64,000 bases of DNA from JACMLD01 sp038229695 (lineage in GTDB: Bacteria > Bacteroidota > Bacteroidia > Chitinophagales > Chitinophagaceae): positions 1 through 64,000 of the forward strand of contig JBBROE010000002.1 in NCBI GenBank assembly GCA_038229695.1. The letters are read 5' to 3'. Below the pieces are notes generated by a model. It was not told the origin of the DNA, did not search any database, and was given only the letters and a program-made list of their open reading frames with translations. Below, one piece after another: positions 26,356 to 35,410 of the stretch; within the stretch, counting starts at the first letter, position 1; every line of letters begins with the position of its first letter. A program made the position numbers and the translations under genes.

Positions 26356-27030
26356 ATGGAAAAAGAATGGTCATCTCGTTATACCGTGCCGGTTGAGCAG
26401 GTCACCTGGCCGCTGCCGGTAAGGGCTTTCGGTCAGGCTGTGTCGGTCATCTTTCATCCCCTGTTCATGCCATCTTATCTCACAGCCTACCTGTTATATA
26501 TCGACCCCTACGCTTTTGCGGAAATGGGCCCACAGCTGAAGTTTTATAAAATCGCCGCTGTATTTTTCAGCACCGCTTTCCTGCCATTCTTCAGTGTAGT
26601 GCTGATGAAGTTACTGGGTTTTATAAAAAGTATTTTCCTGAACAGCAGCAGGGACCGGATCATACCTTACATGGCCTCAATGATATTTTATTTTAATATC
26701 TGGTACGTGGCCCGGAACCTGCACGACAGCCGGTTTCTTGTCGCGATGCTGCTTGCGGTATTTTTATCCAGTATCGCGGGATTAATGGCCAATATCTATT
26801 ATAAAATCAGCATGCATGGCATCGCGGTAGGGGCTACCCTGGTGCTTTTTCTCTGGATTTCTTTCAGCGGTCCGGCATTCAACGGGTTCTGGCTTTCGAT
26901 GGCCGTCCTCGTCACCGGGCTGGTGTGTACGGCCCGCCTGATCGTTTCAGACCACCGGCCATTTGATATTTACAGCGGGCTGGTTGCCGGGGCAGTCTGC
27001 CAATTGGTTGCTATCGCCTTTGCCGGTTAG
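26356..27030 (+). CDS. PAP2-like multi-pass membrane protein
   Basis: The product has 224 residues and about six membrane helices. The C-terminal half carries a degenerate PAP2 (phosphatidic acid phosphatase 2) signature: SMHG in the fourth helix region and AR-LIVSD-H-RPF-D near residue 207, which fits the (S)R-x5-H-x3-D third motif. The first PAP2 motif (K-x6-RP) is not clear. The protein could be a lipid phosphatase or a degenerate relative. It lies 15 bases downstream of rpoN on the same strand and is probably co-transcribed. Confidence 0.7.
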   Translation: MEKEWSSRYTVPVEQVTWPLPVRAFGQAVSVIFHPLFMPSYLTAYLLYIDPYAFAEMGPQLKFYKIAAVFFSTAFLPFFSVVLMKLLGFIKSIFLNSSRDRIIPYMASMIFYFNIWYVARNLHDSRFLVAMLLAVFLSSIAGLMANIYYKISMHGIAVGATLVLFLWISFSGPAFNGFWLSMAVLVTGLVCTARLIVSDHRPFDIYSGLVAGAVCQLVAIAFAG

Positions 27031-27072
27031 GGTCTTTCCCAAAAAATTTATTTCGTTTCCGTGCCCGCCTGT

Positions 27073-27110
27073 ACAAAAAACAAAGCCCAATCATAGGGTA
27101 CGATTGAGCT
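27073..27110 (-). terminator. Intrinsic terminator of the L,D-transpeptidase gene
   Basis: On the minus strand AGCTCAATC pairs with GATTGGGCT (9 base pairs, one T-G pair) around a 9-base loop, followed by TTGTTTTTT. It lies 37 bases after the stop of the gene at 27148. Confidence 0.75.
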
Positions 27111-27147
27111 GTTGTTATTCCTGAAACCATCTGTATATACGTCCACG

Positions 27148-27891
27148 CTAACTGTTGAGTATCCGGGAATGGGTAAGGTAACTTTTGGTAGGATGATAAA
27201 TGAAAAGACAGGTGCCGTCCTTTATAAGGTTTATCACATGCTGCACCTGGTTGGCGGGCACTGCCGGGCAACCATAACTTCTGCCGTTGAATGGGTTGTT
27301 TTTGATAAATCCTGCGCCCACGTAATCCGATCCGTGAATGACAATATTTCTTTCCTCGGCTTTGTTATTGAATCCTTTTTCAAGCCCTTCAATTTTAAGC
27401 GCAAGACCATGGCCCCCGTAATAAGTACTTTCCGTTTTATAGAATCCCAGGCTGCTTTTATGGCTGTCCGGGCTGTTTGAAAATGAGCTGGCATATTCCG
27501 ATCCAGACATCCGGCCATGAGCAACATAGGTATTGATCAGCACTTTCTGTTTGTTCAGGTCGATTACAAAAAAACGTTTCCGGCGGGAGGACTGGCTGAA
27601 ATCACAAATGGTAAGAACCGACGCTTTGGCGAACATGCGTTTTTGCTCCAGGAATAGGTAACCCCGGTAAGCATATTCAAAGGCCGCCTTTGTAAGGCCC
27701 ATACTTCTCAGCTTTAATACAACGTAGAGCGATACAGCCCTGGTGGCAACCGTACTGTGTTCTTCAGCTCTGGTAAAGGATAAATTCCGGATTCCCGAAT
27801 CTGCAGAACGACCCGCGCTATTTTTTACAGGAGCGGTAAGGAGAAGGGCAGAAAACGCCAGCGCACACAGTTTCCCGGATGGTTTGTTCAT
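27148..27891 (-). CDS. Murein L,D-transpeptidase catalytic-domain family protein
   Basis: The product has 247 residues. A signal peptide (about 1-28) is followed by a helical part with AFEYAYRGYLFLEQKRMF, and then the catalytic domain: VIDLNKQKVLINTYVAHG, YYGGHGLALKIEGLEKGFN, NIVIHGSDYVG and GRSYGCPAVPANQVQHVINL. His in VIHGSDY, Ser and Cys in SYGCPAV are the expected active-site residues. This is the Bacteroidota type of YkuD-like fold that forms or edits 3-3 peptidoglycan links. A second, classical YkuD gene lies at 47097. It has its own terminator. Confidence 0.9.
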   Translation of the reverse strand: MNKPSGKLCALAFSALLLTAPVKNSAGRSADSGIRNLSFTRAEEHSTVATRAVSLYVVLKLRSMGLTKAAFEYAYRGYLFLEQKRMFAKASVLTICDFSQSSRRKRFFVIDLNKQKVLINTYVAHGRMSGSEYASSFSNSPDSHKSSLGFYKTESTYYGGHGLALKIEGLEKGFNNKAEERNIVIHGSDYVGAGFIKNNPFNGRSYGCPAVPANQVQHVINLIKDGTCLFIYHPTKSYLTHSRILNS

Positions 27892-28042
27892 GGATGAAAA
27901 TGGATTTTTATGATTGTCCGACCTGGTTAGAACGGAAACGTTGGTAAAATATTACCGTGTTCAACAATATTCAGCAGAAAAAAAAATTTTCTTGCTGACG
28001 CGCAAAATTAACCCGGTAACCGGTCGTACAACCCCAGTTAAA

Positions 28043-28076
28043 TGTTAAAAATAGCACGTACAAATACCAGCGTGCT
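28043..28076 (-). terminator. Intrinsic terminator of the AI-2E family gene
   Basis: On the minus strand AGCACG pairs with CGTGCT around a 12-base loop, followed by ATTTTTAAC. It lies 11 bases after the stop of the gene at 28087. Confidence 0.5.
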
Positions 28077-28086
28077 TGAAGAAGTA

Positions 28087-29106
28087 CTACAACTTTTCGC
28101 TGGAAAATTCAAGGCTGTAAATCTTCACCAGCAGTAGAAATAAGGAGATCAGCAGCGGTCCGAAAATCAGCCCGATAAATCCAAACAGGTTAATGCCGAT
28201 GATAACGCCGAAAGCGGTGACCAGCGGGTGGATGTTTCCTATTTTTTTCTGGATCGCAAAACGAAAAACCCCATCAATCGTACTGATGATGCCAAACCCG
28301 TACGCCAGCACGATGACCGCCTTCAGGTTTTCATGCTGCGCAAAAAGAATAATCCCGATGGAAGCGTAAGCTACAGTGGCGCCGACAACGGGAAGCATTG
28401 AAGTGATACAGGTAGCGGCAAACCAAAACAGTGGCTGCGGAACGCCGATAACAAGGTAGCCGGCCAGGCCGATGATACCCTGGAAGATGGCAATGAGCGG
28501 TATCCCAATCGCATTGGACAACACCATGTTCTTTACCTCTTTAGCGACCAGCCGCATATTGGTATCGTTCATCGGCATGATGCGGGCAAGCGTTTTTTCC
28601 ATGTCGCTACCCTGGACGAGCATAAAGTATAAAATGAGGTACATGAAAATAACGGTGGTTAGGGTGTTGAAGGTAGCGCCCAGCAGGAAAGGAAGCTTTC
28701 CGGCCGCGAATGCGCCCAGCGAGTCAATACTATCCCCTGTGGTAAAGCTAAATCCTGTTTTCGCTTCCAGGGATTTGATGGTAGACCGCAGCGCCGCAAT
28801 GATCTCTCCGGCATGTTCAATGGCAAAATTGACCTTCGAAGAAAGCATGTTTACCATAAGCCCTATCGGAACCAGGATAATTAAAAAGGAAGCCGTCATC
28901 AGCAGCGCGGCTGCCCAGGGTGCTTTCCATTTACGTTCATAGATCAGCCGGAACATCGATTTCCTCATGATTACGTAAAGCGTCAACGCACCGAGAAAGG
29001 CAGGCAGGAAAACCCGGAGCTCACTGAAAAGGATATACCCCAGCAGAACAAGCGCCGCTATAAACGTAAGCTGCCTGATCCGGTCATTGTTGATATACCC
29101 ATTCAT
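28087..29106 (-). CDS. AI-2E family transporter
   Basis: The product has 339 residues with about seven to eight membrane helices and the large central soluble region typical of the family (PF01594). Signature parts are ATCITSMLPVVGATVAYAS, GFGIISTIDGVFRFAIQKKIG and IHPLVTAFGVIIGINLFGFI. Members include Na+/H+ or autoinducer-2 related exporters, but for most, including this one, the substrate is unknown. It is a single-gene unit divergent from the small gene at 29300. Confidence 0.92.
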   Translation of the reverse strand: MNGYINNDRIRQLTFIAALVLLGYILFSELRVFLPAFLGALTLYVIMRKSMFRLIYERKWKAPWAAALLMTASFLIILVPIGLMVNMLSSKVNFAIEHAGEIIAALRSTIKSLEAKTGFSFTTGDSIDSLGAFAAGKLPFLLGATFNTLTTVIFMYLILYFMLVQGSDMEKTLARIMPMNDTNMRLVAKEVKNMVLSNAIGIPLIAIFQGIIGLAGYLVIGVPQPLFWFAATCITSMLPVVGATVAYASIGIILFAQHENLKAVIVLAYGFGIISTIDGVFRFAIQKKIGNIHPLVTAFGVIIGINLFGFIGLIFGPLLISLFLLLVKIYSLEFSSEKL

Positions 29107-29299
29107 GGCCGTAAGTTACCTAAAAGAGGCGGCTGGAAAGGGGATAACCGATAACCCGCGAATTACCAGCCCGGGCCGGTACTGGAACTCATCCCGTGAG
29201 GAAACTTCCTGGAGGGCTGGAAAAAGATATTACCTGAGGGAATTCCGGCTGCGGGGTATGGTTATTGATTCATTACAGGTATCACTAAAATATAAAGTT

Positions 29300-29674
29300 A
29301 TGAAGGACGAAAAAAGTTTTGGGATATGGATGGATACGCATGAAGCCACGATTGTTGCGCAAACTGAAACGGGCGAAGCAGCCAAACCCGTAATTGTTGC
29401 CCATGTGCATGGGGAAGAAGTTGCCCCAAACAGCAACGAGAAAAATGAACAAAACCAGGAAAAGATGCTCCGGGCGAAGTTTTTTAAAGAAATCGCTGCC
29501 CATCTTACCAATGCTACGAAGGTGCATATCACCGGAACAGGGGTGGCACAGGAACAGTTCATGCATTACCTGGCCGACACCGCCGCTTTTAAAAACACAG
29601 CTACTGAAGAGTCAACGTCCAATAAAATGAGTGACGAAAGTCTCCTGGATTATTTTTCGGGTAAACTTAACTAG
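29300..29674 (+). CDS. Short eRF1-like (baeRF-type) protein, tentative
   Basis: The product has 124 residues from the ATG at 29300; an in-frame ATG far upstream (29087) would overlap the divergent gene and is unlikely. The pattern FGIWMDTHEATIV near the start, then LRAKFFKEIAAHLTNATKVHITGTGVAQEQFMHYL, resembles the eRF1-like domain of bacterial host-attachment/translational-machinery proteins. It is much shorter than full members and would be one domain only. Function unknown. It stands alone with a strong terminator behind it. Confidence 0.6.
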   Translation: MKDEKSFGIWMDTHEATIVAQTETGEAAKPVIVAHVHGEEVAPNSNEKNEQNQEKMLRAKFFKEIAAHLTNATKVHITGTGVAQEQFMHYLADTAAFKNTATEESTSNKMSDESLLDYFSGKLN

Positions 29675-29680
29675 GCTGGA

Positions 29681-29720
29681 AAGCTCCTGGCCCTGGCGCC
29701 GGGAGCTTGTTCTATTTTTT
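29681..29720 (+). terminator. Intrinsic terminator after the eRF1-like gene
   Basis: AAGCTCCTGGC pairs with GCCGGGAGCTT (11 base pairs, one T-G pair) around a 6-base loop, followed by GTTCTATTTTTT. It overlaps the last codons of the convergent methyltransferase gene. Confidence 0.8.
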
Positions 29721-30452
29721 CACACTGTAGAGCAGGAAATGCTGCTGCGGCAGGAATTCGCCGTCATAGGTCAACGTAAATCCATTTGCCGCCATTTCTT
29801 TCCCTGCCTGGGCAATGCTCATTTTATGCAGTGGTTTGATGGGTACATTCGGATCTTCTGCCCGGTATTCCAGCAATAAAATTTTTCCGCCGGGCTTGAG
29901 AGATTTCTTTATCGCCTGCAGCATTTCATGGGGGTAGCCCAGTTCATGGTATACATCGGTCATCAGCGCCAGGTCGATGCTGCCGGCCGGCAGGTTAGGG
30001 GATACTTCGCTGCCTTTCACTACGATCACCACCGAATCCCGGTCCGTTTTCTTTTTGTTCCGCAGGTATTGCAGAAATTCTTCCTGGATATCCACGGCAT
30101 ATACCTTTCCCTGGTAGAATTTATGCGCAAGGCGAAAACTGTAGTAGCCCGTACCCGCACCGATGTCAGCAACTGAAGCGGTTACAGGCAAATCAATTTT
30201 TTCAATGGCCAGCCGGGTGTTTTCTTCCTGCTGGCGGCTGTCGCGTTCCAGCCATTCTCCTCCCGCCGCACCCATTACGTGCGCAATTTCCCTTCCCAGG
30301 TAAAACTTTCCAATGCCATAGGCAGACGCCCTGCCTGCCTGGTAAATGGAATCTGGCAGAAGCGATTTTACCGTGTTGCCCTGGCCCTGGCAACTGGCTA
30401 CCAGCGGCAGGAGGGAAATTAGGAGGAGGAAGGTGACGAAAGACTTGTCCAT
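29712..30452 (-). CDS. Class I SAM-dependent methyltransferase, lipoprotein-type signal
   Basis: The product has 246 residues from the ATG at 30452; an ATG eight codons upstream gives a less usual N-terminus. A lipoprotein signal (LLISLLPLVASC) is followed by a helical linker and a Rossmann methyltransferase domain: VADIGAGTGYYSFRLAHKF for SAM binding, AVDIQEEFLQYL and IDLALMTDVYHELGYP, and KSLKPGGKILLLEYR. Such exported methyltransferases are common in Bacteroidota and have no known substrate. It is convergent with the eRF1-like gene. Confidence 0.85.
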   Translation of the reverse strand: MDKSFVTFLLLISLLPLVASCQGQGNTVKSLLPDSIYQAGRASAYGIGKFYLGREIAHVMGAAGGEWLERDSRQQEENTRLAIEKIDLPVTASVADIGAGTGYYSFRLAHKFYQGKVYAVDIQEEFLQYLRNKKKTDRDSVVIVVKGSEVSPNLPAGSIDLALMTDVYHELGYPHEMLQAIKKSLKPGGKILLLEYRAEDPNVPIKPLHKMSIAQAGKEMAANGFTLTYDGEFLPQQHFLLYSVKK

Positions 30453-30525
30453 AACAACATATTGAAGGGTTAACACCAGGTCTTATTTTTTGTTGGATGG
30501 CCTGAGGGCTCACGAGCAAGCTTGT

Positions 30526-31392
30526 TTATGTATCGAGGATGTTAAGCACCTGCCGGGAGTATTGTCCACCGAACAAAACAGCATGTACCAGCAGGGGATA
30601 GAGTTGGGTAAGGCGGACACGATCCCGCCAGCCTGCTGCCAGCGGATAAGCGGCCTGGTAACCCTGGTAGAAGGCGTCCGGAAAGCCCCCGAACAGCAGG
30701 GTCAGCCCGATATCCATTTCGCGGTGCCCGAAGTAGACCGCCGGATCCACCAGTGCCACCCGGTTGGCCGAGGTAACCAAATAATTCCCGCTCCAGAGAT
30801 CGCCGTGCAGCAGCGCGGGCGGTTCTTCCGGAAAGTTTTCTGCCTGCCGCGCACAAAAAGTTTCTGCCCGGGTCACTTGCTGCGCCGTGAAGACCTGACT
30901 GTCCCGGAGCAACCGCACCAGCGGCAGTATGCGGCATGCGGTATAAAATGCGGGCCAGTGATTTTTTTTATCGTTGTGTTGTACCAGGCTGCCGATATAA
31001 TTATCGTATTCCAGTCCAAAAGTTTCATGGCTGCAGCGATGCAGCTGAGCGAGTGCCCTTCCGAACGCTTCCATGCAGTGTTCGCCTGCGGGGCCACGGT
31101 CGAGCCATTCCATCAGCAGCCATTGTTTGTGCTGCCAGTTGCCGGACTGGATCACGTCCGGAATTTTCAACGCGTTACAGTGTTTGTGCAGCAGTGCCAG
31201 TCCTGCCGCCTCTTTTTCAAACATGGCGGGAAAACGATGCGCGTCGTTCAGCTTTAAAAAATACCTGCTGCTGCCCGATTCCAGCGCATAGGCCTGGTTA
31301 ATATCTCCCCCGGTTACCACCTCAGCACGGCCGAACGGCAGGCCCGAGGCTGTCGCAATATGATCCAGCAGATCCGGTTTCAGCGCAGCCAT
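30526..31392 (-). CDS. Fructosamine kinase family protein
   Basis: The product has 288 residues with a protein-kinase-like fold of the fructosamine/ketosamine kinase family: INQAYALESGSSRYFLKLN near the start, then LLHGDLWSGNYLV (catalytic Asp) and VALVDPAVYFGHREMDIGLT (metal-binding Asp), and the C-terminal YPLLVHAVLFGGQY. These enzymes phosphorylate fructoselysine-type glycated amines for repair. Its start overlaps the DUF2905 gene by 13 bases, so the two form an operon. Confidence 0.92.
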   Translation of the reverse strand: MAALKPDLLDHIATASGLPFGRAEVVTGGDINQAYALESGSSRYFLKLNDAHRFPAMFEKEAAGLALLHKHCNALKIPDVIQSGNWQHKQWLLMEWLDRGPAGEHCMEAFGRALAQLHRCSHETFGLEYDNYIGSLVQHNDKKNHWPAFYTACRILPLVRLLRDSQVFTAQQVTRAETFCARQAENFPEEPPALLHGDLWSGNYLVTSANRVALVDPAVYFGHREMDIGLTLLFGGFPDAFYQGYQAAYPLAAGWRDRVRLTQLYPLLVHAVLFGGQYSRQVLNILDT

Positions 31393-31595
31393 TGTTTAAA
31401 AAGATTGACGAGCACGGTGAGGACGATACTAAGCAGCAGCATCGTTACCCAGGGAAAATAGATCCGGGTATTGCCTTTTTCGATGTGGATATCGCCGGGA
31501 AGTCTGCCGAGCCAGTGCAGGATGCCGGGAAAAAGATACAACAGCAAGCCTATGGTCGTAACCAGTGCTCCAGCAACAATGATCCATTTGGCCAT
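31380..31595 (-). CDS. DUF2905 small membrane protein
   Basis: The product has 71 residues from the ATG at 31595 (a second ATG lies four codons upstream). It has two membrane helices joined by the family signature LGRLPGDIHIEKGNTRIYFP, typical of DUF2905. No function is known. It overlaps the fructosamine kinase gene start by 13 bases and is upstream of it in the same operon. Confidence 0.88.
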   Translation of the reverse strand: MAKWIIVAGALVTTIGLLLYLFPGILHWLGRLPGDIHIEKGNTRIYFPWVTMLLLSIVLTVLVNLFKQWLR

Positions 31596-31788
31596 CCCGG
31601 TATGCATGCTGCAAAGATAAACCAGGAAACAATGGCTAAAGACGGGGGCCGCACTGCCTGTCGCCCGCGGCTGCACGGTGGGCTGCTATCCCGATGACAA
31701 CGCGCGTCTCCAGGCCGGACGGGAAAACTGAAGTCCGCACACACATGCCTGTCGCGGCCAACGTGAGAAAAGACCTTGTGCATCAGGT

Positions 31789-32811
31789 TCAGGGATTAAT
31801 TTTTGCGAGCGACTGTACCGTTCTCCAGACACCTTCATCTGCGGGTATACCCAGTTCGCTGCTTTCTTCCCGGTTTTTTAAGGACTGCTCACCGGGGTAA
31901 TAAATAGAGGCGTTTTCTTTAACCGGTAAAGACGACTGTACCTGCCGGATTGTTTCGCCTATCGCGTTGTCAATAAATTCCTGCGTATTGATAAGGGTGG
32001 GGTTGATAGCGATAAACACCTGGCAGCAACTGCCACAGCTGCCTTTATCGAATTTGTCGATACCGGCCGTGGTGAGTCCCCCGGAGAGCAGGCTGGCGAT
32101 GACGTCCAGCATGATGGCAAAACCCGAGCCCTTCCAGTAACCCATCGGTAAAATTTGTCTGGAGTTTTCAATGGCTTCCGGGTCATCGGTAAGGATGCCG
32201 TTATCGTTGAAGCCCCCGGGATAGGGTAATTTTTCCTGTTTGAGTTTGGTGCTGTTCAGTTTGCCATAGGAGTATTGAGACATGGCCATATCCAGCACCA
32301 TATGACCTTCCTTCCGGGGTACCGCCATGATAAAGGGGTTGTTGCCGATGCCGCCGGATTTTGCGCCCCAGGCGGGCATGCAGGATTCCGTGTTGGTCCA
32401 GCATATGCCGATATAGCCTTTATCTGCTGCCTGCCAGCCATAGGCGCCGCCGCGCATCCAATGGGTGGTATTAAAAAGACTGACCAGGCCCAGCCCGTGC
32501 TGGGCTGCAATTTCCGTAGCGCGGTTCATGGCGAAGCGGGCGTTCAGGATTCCCGGTCCCATATGACCGTTATAGATCTCCAGTGCGCCCAGGTTCTTGT
32601 GAAGTTGGGGATTGGCATTAACGTCCACCCAGCCGCGGTGAATATAATCTACAAACCTTTCCACGCGGTTGAGGCCATGCGAAGAGACTCCATCGCGGCT
32701 GGATTCGGTATGGATGCGGGCGCAGGTGGAGGCCCTGTCGGCCGGCATTCCCGCGCGGGTGAAAGCCTGGGCGATGGTAGCTTTCATGTCTTCGAAAGGG
32801 ATCCTGATCAT
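31789..32811 (-). CDS. Ldh_2 family NAD(P)-dependent dehydrogenase (malate/L-lactate/ureidoglycolate type)
   Basis: The product has 340 residues from the ATG at 32811; a start 14 codons upstream is also open. It follows the Ldh_2 family: HTESSRDGVSSHGLNRV near the N-terminus (catalytic His in SSHG), TNTESCMPAWGAKSGGIGNNPFIMAVP, and KGSGFAIMLDVIASLLSGG. Members oxidise 2-hydroxyacids such as malate, sulfolactate, ureidoglycolate or 2,3-diketogulonate. The substrate cannot be chosen from the sequence. It is a single-gene unit; repeat copy C lies upstream of its start. Confidence 0.9.
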   Translation of the reverse strand: MIRIPFEDMKATIAQAFTRAGMPADRASTCARIHTESSRDGVSSHGLNRVERFVDYIHRGWVDVNANPQLHKNLGALEIYNGHMGPGILNARFAMNRATEIAAQHGLGLVSLFNTTHWMRGGAYGWQAADKGYIGICWTNTESCMPAWGAKSGGIGNNPFIMAVPRKEGHMVLDMAMSQYSYGKLNSTKLKQEKLPYPGGFNDNGILTDDPEAIENSRQILPMGYWKGSGFAIMLDVIASLLSGGLTTAGIDKFDKGSCGSCCQVFIAINPTLINTQEFIDNAIGETIRQVQSSLPVKENASIYYPGEQSLKNREESSELGIPADEGVWRTVQSLAKINP

Positions 32812-32934
32812 GCGGTGAAAATTGAGGGTTGCTGCATAACGAATGTAAGGCAAAATGCGGAAGAGGCGGGCAGCAACAGAACGGCGGCCGGCCGGCGGAT
32901 TTTGTATTCAACGGGCAGCCTGACACTGGAACGA

Positions 32935-33000
32935 TCCCTGTTGTACTGCCGCTGAACGGAGCGCCGCAACGATGATGCCCGGGGTGATGCTGCCGGGCTC
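32935..33000 (+). repeat. Intergenic repeat element, copy C
   Basis: The core GCTGAACGGAGCGCCGCAAC followed by GATGATGCC matches copies A and B. It ends in GCCGGGCTC and a run of nine A. On the minus strand it forms a hairpin with GCCCGG and CCCGGGC arms just after the tadA stop, so it may also serve to end tadA transcripts. Confidence 0.6.
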
Positions 33001-33013
33001 AAAAAAAAACCTG

Positions 33014-33454
33014 TCAGCGTTTGGAGGCAAAAAAGTTTTTCATAAGGGCCGTGCACTCATCCTTCAGTATCCCGTTGCTGATGGTGGTTTTGGGATGGAA
33101 GGGCCAGTTGGGATCGGTGAGGTGTTTGTGGCCGTTTTTAACATCGTCTGCGCCCCAGACCACGCGGGCGATCTTGCCCCAGTACAGGGCGCCGGTACAC
33201 ATCAGGCAGGGCTCAACGGTGATAAAAATTGTCGCATCCGGCAGGTATTTGTTGCCGATGAAATTGAAGGCCGACGTGAGCGCAATAATTTCCGCGTGCG
33301 CTGTGGCATCGCCCAGTTTTTCCACCTGGTTATATCCGCGCGCGATGATCCTGTTGTTCATGACCACTATTGCGCCCACGGGAACTTCGCCTTCGTCGAA
33401 CGCCTTGCGGGCTTCCGCCAGGGCCTGCCGCATGTAGTCTTCATCGGTCATCAT
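33014..33454 (-). CDS. tadA: tRNA-specific adenosine deaminase TadA
   Basis: The product has 146 residues (start at either of two adjacent ATG codons). It has the cytidine/deoxycytidylate deaminase zinc site: His53-Ala-Glu55 (TAHAEII) and Cys83-X2-Cys86 (VEPCLMCTGAL), and the N-terminal pattern DYMRQALAEARKAFDEGEVPVGAIVV typical of TadA. The enzyme converts A34 to inosine in tRNA-Arg(ACG). It is divergent from korA. Confidence 0.92.
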   Translation of the reverse strand: MMTDEDYMRQALAEARKAFDEGEVPVGAIVVMNNRIIARGYNQVEKLGDATAHAEIIALTSAFNFIGNKYLPDATIFITVEPCLMCTGALYWGKIARVVWGADDVKNGHKHLTDPNWPFHPKTTISNGILKDECTALMKNFFASKR

Positions 33455-33565
33455 GGCGTAAAGTTAATTAATGCCGCTTTCGCGGATTAAAATCGCAGTA
33501 AGGCTGGCTTTGGGTCACCCTGAAAAGAAATAAAAACTATCTTACCTTGCGATAATTTCAAAATT

Positions 33566-35410
33566 ATGATCAAGCACCAGGAAGTATTAAACGACGTAGT
33601 GATCAAGTTTGCCGGGGACAGTGGAGATGGGATGCAGCTTACCGGCAGCCAGTTTACCAATAACACGGCCCTCATGGGGATCGACCTCGCTACCTTTCCT
33701 GATTTCCCGGCGGAGATTCGTGCGCCCCAGGGCACGCTGCCGGGGGTGAGTGGCTACCAGCTCCGTTTCAGCAGTGACCGCGTGTTTACCCCGGGTGATG
33801 AAAGTGATGTGCTGGTGGCCATGAATGCCGCTGCGCTGAAGGCCAACCTGCGTGGTTTAAAAAAAGGCGGTAAAATTATTGCCAATACCGATGGATTCGA
33901 CAGCAAGAACCTGCGGCTGGCCAATTACCCTGAAGGCGTGAACCCGCTTGAAGACAACAGCCTGGACAGTTACACCGTCTTTAAGATTGATGTAACCAAG
34001 ATGACCCGGGAAGCCCTGAAGGACATCAACATGGGGATGAAGGAAAAAGACCGCGCCAAAAACATGTTCGTGCTCGGTTTCCTGTATTGGATGTATAACC
34101 GCGAAATGGAAAATACCATCCAGTTCTTCAAAGATAAATTTGGGAAGAAGCCGGAGATCCTGGAGAGTAATATTAAAGCGCTCCGTGCCGGTTATCATTT
34201 TGGCGATACCACTGAAACGTTTACCACCACCTATAAAGTGGAGAAGGCAAAGATGCAACCGGGCGTGTACCGCAGCATCATGGGCAACCAGGCGCTGGCG
34301 TACGGGCTGATTGCCGCTTCCCAGAAAAGCGGGCTGCCCCTTTTTCTCGGATCCTATCCCATTACACCGGCATCGGACATATTGCATGAGTTGAGCCGGT
34401 ATAAGAATTTCGGGGTGAAGACCTTTCAGGCCGAGGATGAGATTGCCGCAATAACTTCGGCTATCGGCGCTTCTTATGGAGGCAGCCTGGCTGTAACCAC
34501 TACTTCCGGTCCGGGTATGGCGCTGAAAGCCGAAGCCATGGGCCTGGCGGTGATGATGGAAATACCGCTGCTGATCATCGACGTCCAGCGGGGTGGCCCC
34601 TCTACGGGGCTGCCTACCAAAACTGAGCAAAGCGATCTGCTGCAGGCCTATTATGGCCGAAATGGGGAATGCCCGATGCCGGTCATCGCCTCCTCTACCC
34701 CGAGCGATTGTTTTGAAATGATTTATGAAGCCGCCCGCATCTCCGTACAGCATATGACGCCGGTGATATTCCTGAGCGATGGCTACATCGCCAATGGCGC
34801 AGAGCCATGGAAATTTCCCAATGCAGATGATCTGCCCCCGATTGAGGTGGTTTTTAAAACAGAACTGGGCGATGGGGAAGAAAAGTTTCAGCCTTACCTG
34901 CGTGATGAAAAACTGGTGCGTCCCTGGGCGGTGCCGGGCACAAAAGCGCTGGAACACCGGGTGGGCGGTCTTGAAAAACAGAACGTCACCGGGAACGTGA
35001 ATTATGAACCGGAGAATCACCAGCTGATGGTGAAAATCCGCCAGGAGAAAGTAGATAAAATTGCGGAATACATCCCGGAGCAAAAGCTGGACAGCGGTCC
35101 TGAAAAAGGCAAGATCCTGGTCCTGGGCTGGGGTTCTACCTATGGCGCGATAAAAAGTGCGCTGGCAGAGTTGCAGGCCGAAGGTCATGCGGTAAGCCAT
35201 GCGCATATCCGTTATATGCGTCCGTTTCCCCGGAACCTGGGCGATATGATCCGAAATTTTGAGCAGGTGTTGGTGCCGGAGATCAACAATGGCCAGCTGA
35301 TCAAAATTATCCGGGATGTTTATTTTACTGATGCCAGGGGGTACAACAAAATTATGGGTGTACCCATCACCAAATCGGAGATGCTGGATGTCCTTAAAAA
35401 AATGCTCTAA
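33566..35410 (+). CDS. korA: 2-oxoacid:ferredoxin oxidoreductase, fused gamma-alpha subunit KorA
   Basis: The product has 614 residues. The N-terminal gamma domain (about 1-190) begins VVIKFAGDSGDGMQLTGSQF and contains GVSGYQLRFSSDRVFTPGDESD. The alpha domain follows with GSYPITPASDILHELS, AEDEIAAITSAIGASYGGS, and TTTSGPGMALKAEAMGLAVM. This is the pyruvate/2-oxoglutarate:ferredoxin oxidoreductase alpha chain, which makes acyl-CoA from 2-oxoacids and reduces ferredoxin. The TPP-binding beta subunit (KorB) that is normally next to it is not present in the window. Its stop overlaps the next start (TAATG). Confidence 0.93.
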   Translation: MIKHQEVLNDVVIKFAGDSGDGMQLTGSQFTNNTALMGIDLATFPDFPAEIRAPQGTLPGVSGYQLRFSSDRVFTPGDESDVLVAMNAAALKANLRGLKKGGKIIANTDGFDSKNLRLANYPEGVNPLEDNSLDSYTVFKIDVTKMTREALKDINMGMKEKDRAKNMFVLGFLYWMYNREMENTIQFFKDKFGKKPEILESNIKALRAGYHFGDTTETFTTTYKVEKAKMQPGVYRSIMGNQALAYGLIAASQKSGLPLFLGSYPITPASDILHELSRYKNFGVKTFQAEDEIAAITSAIGASYGGSLAVTTTSGPGMALKAEAMGLAVMMEIPLLIIDVQRGGPSTGLPTKTEQSDLLQAYYGRNGECPMPVIASSTPSDCFEMIYEAARISVQHMTPVIFLSDGYIANGAEPWKFPNADDLPPIEVVFKTELGDGEEKFQPYLRDEKLVRPWAVPGTKALEHRVGGLEKQNVTGNVNYEPENHQLMVKIRQEKVDKIAEYIPEQKLDSGPEKGKILVLGWGSTYGAIKSALAELQAEGHAVSHAHIRYMRPFPRNLGDMIRNFEQVLVPEINNGQLIKIIRDVYFTDARGYNKIMGVPITKSEMLDVLKKML

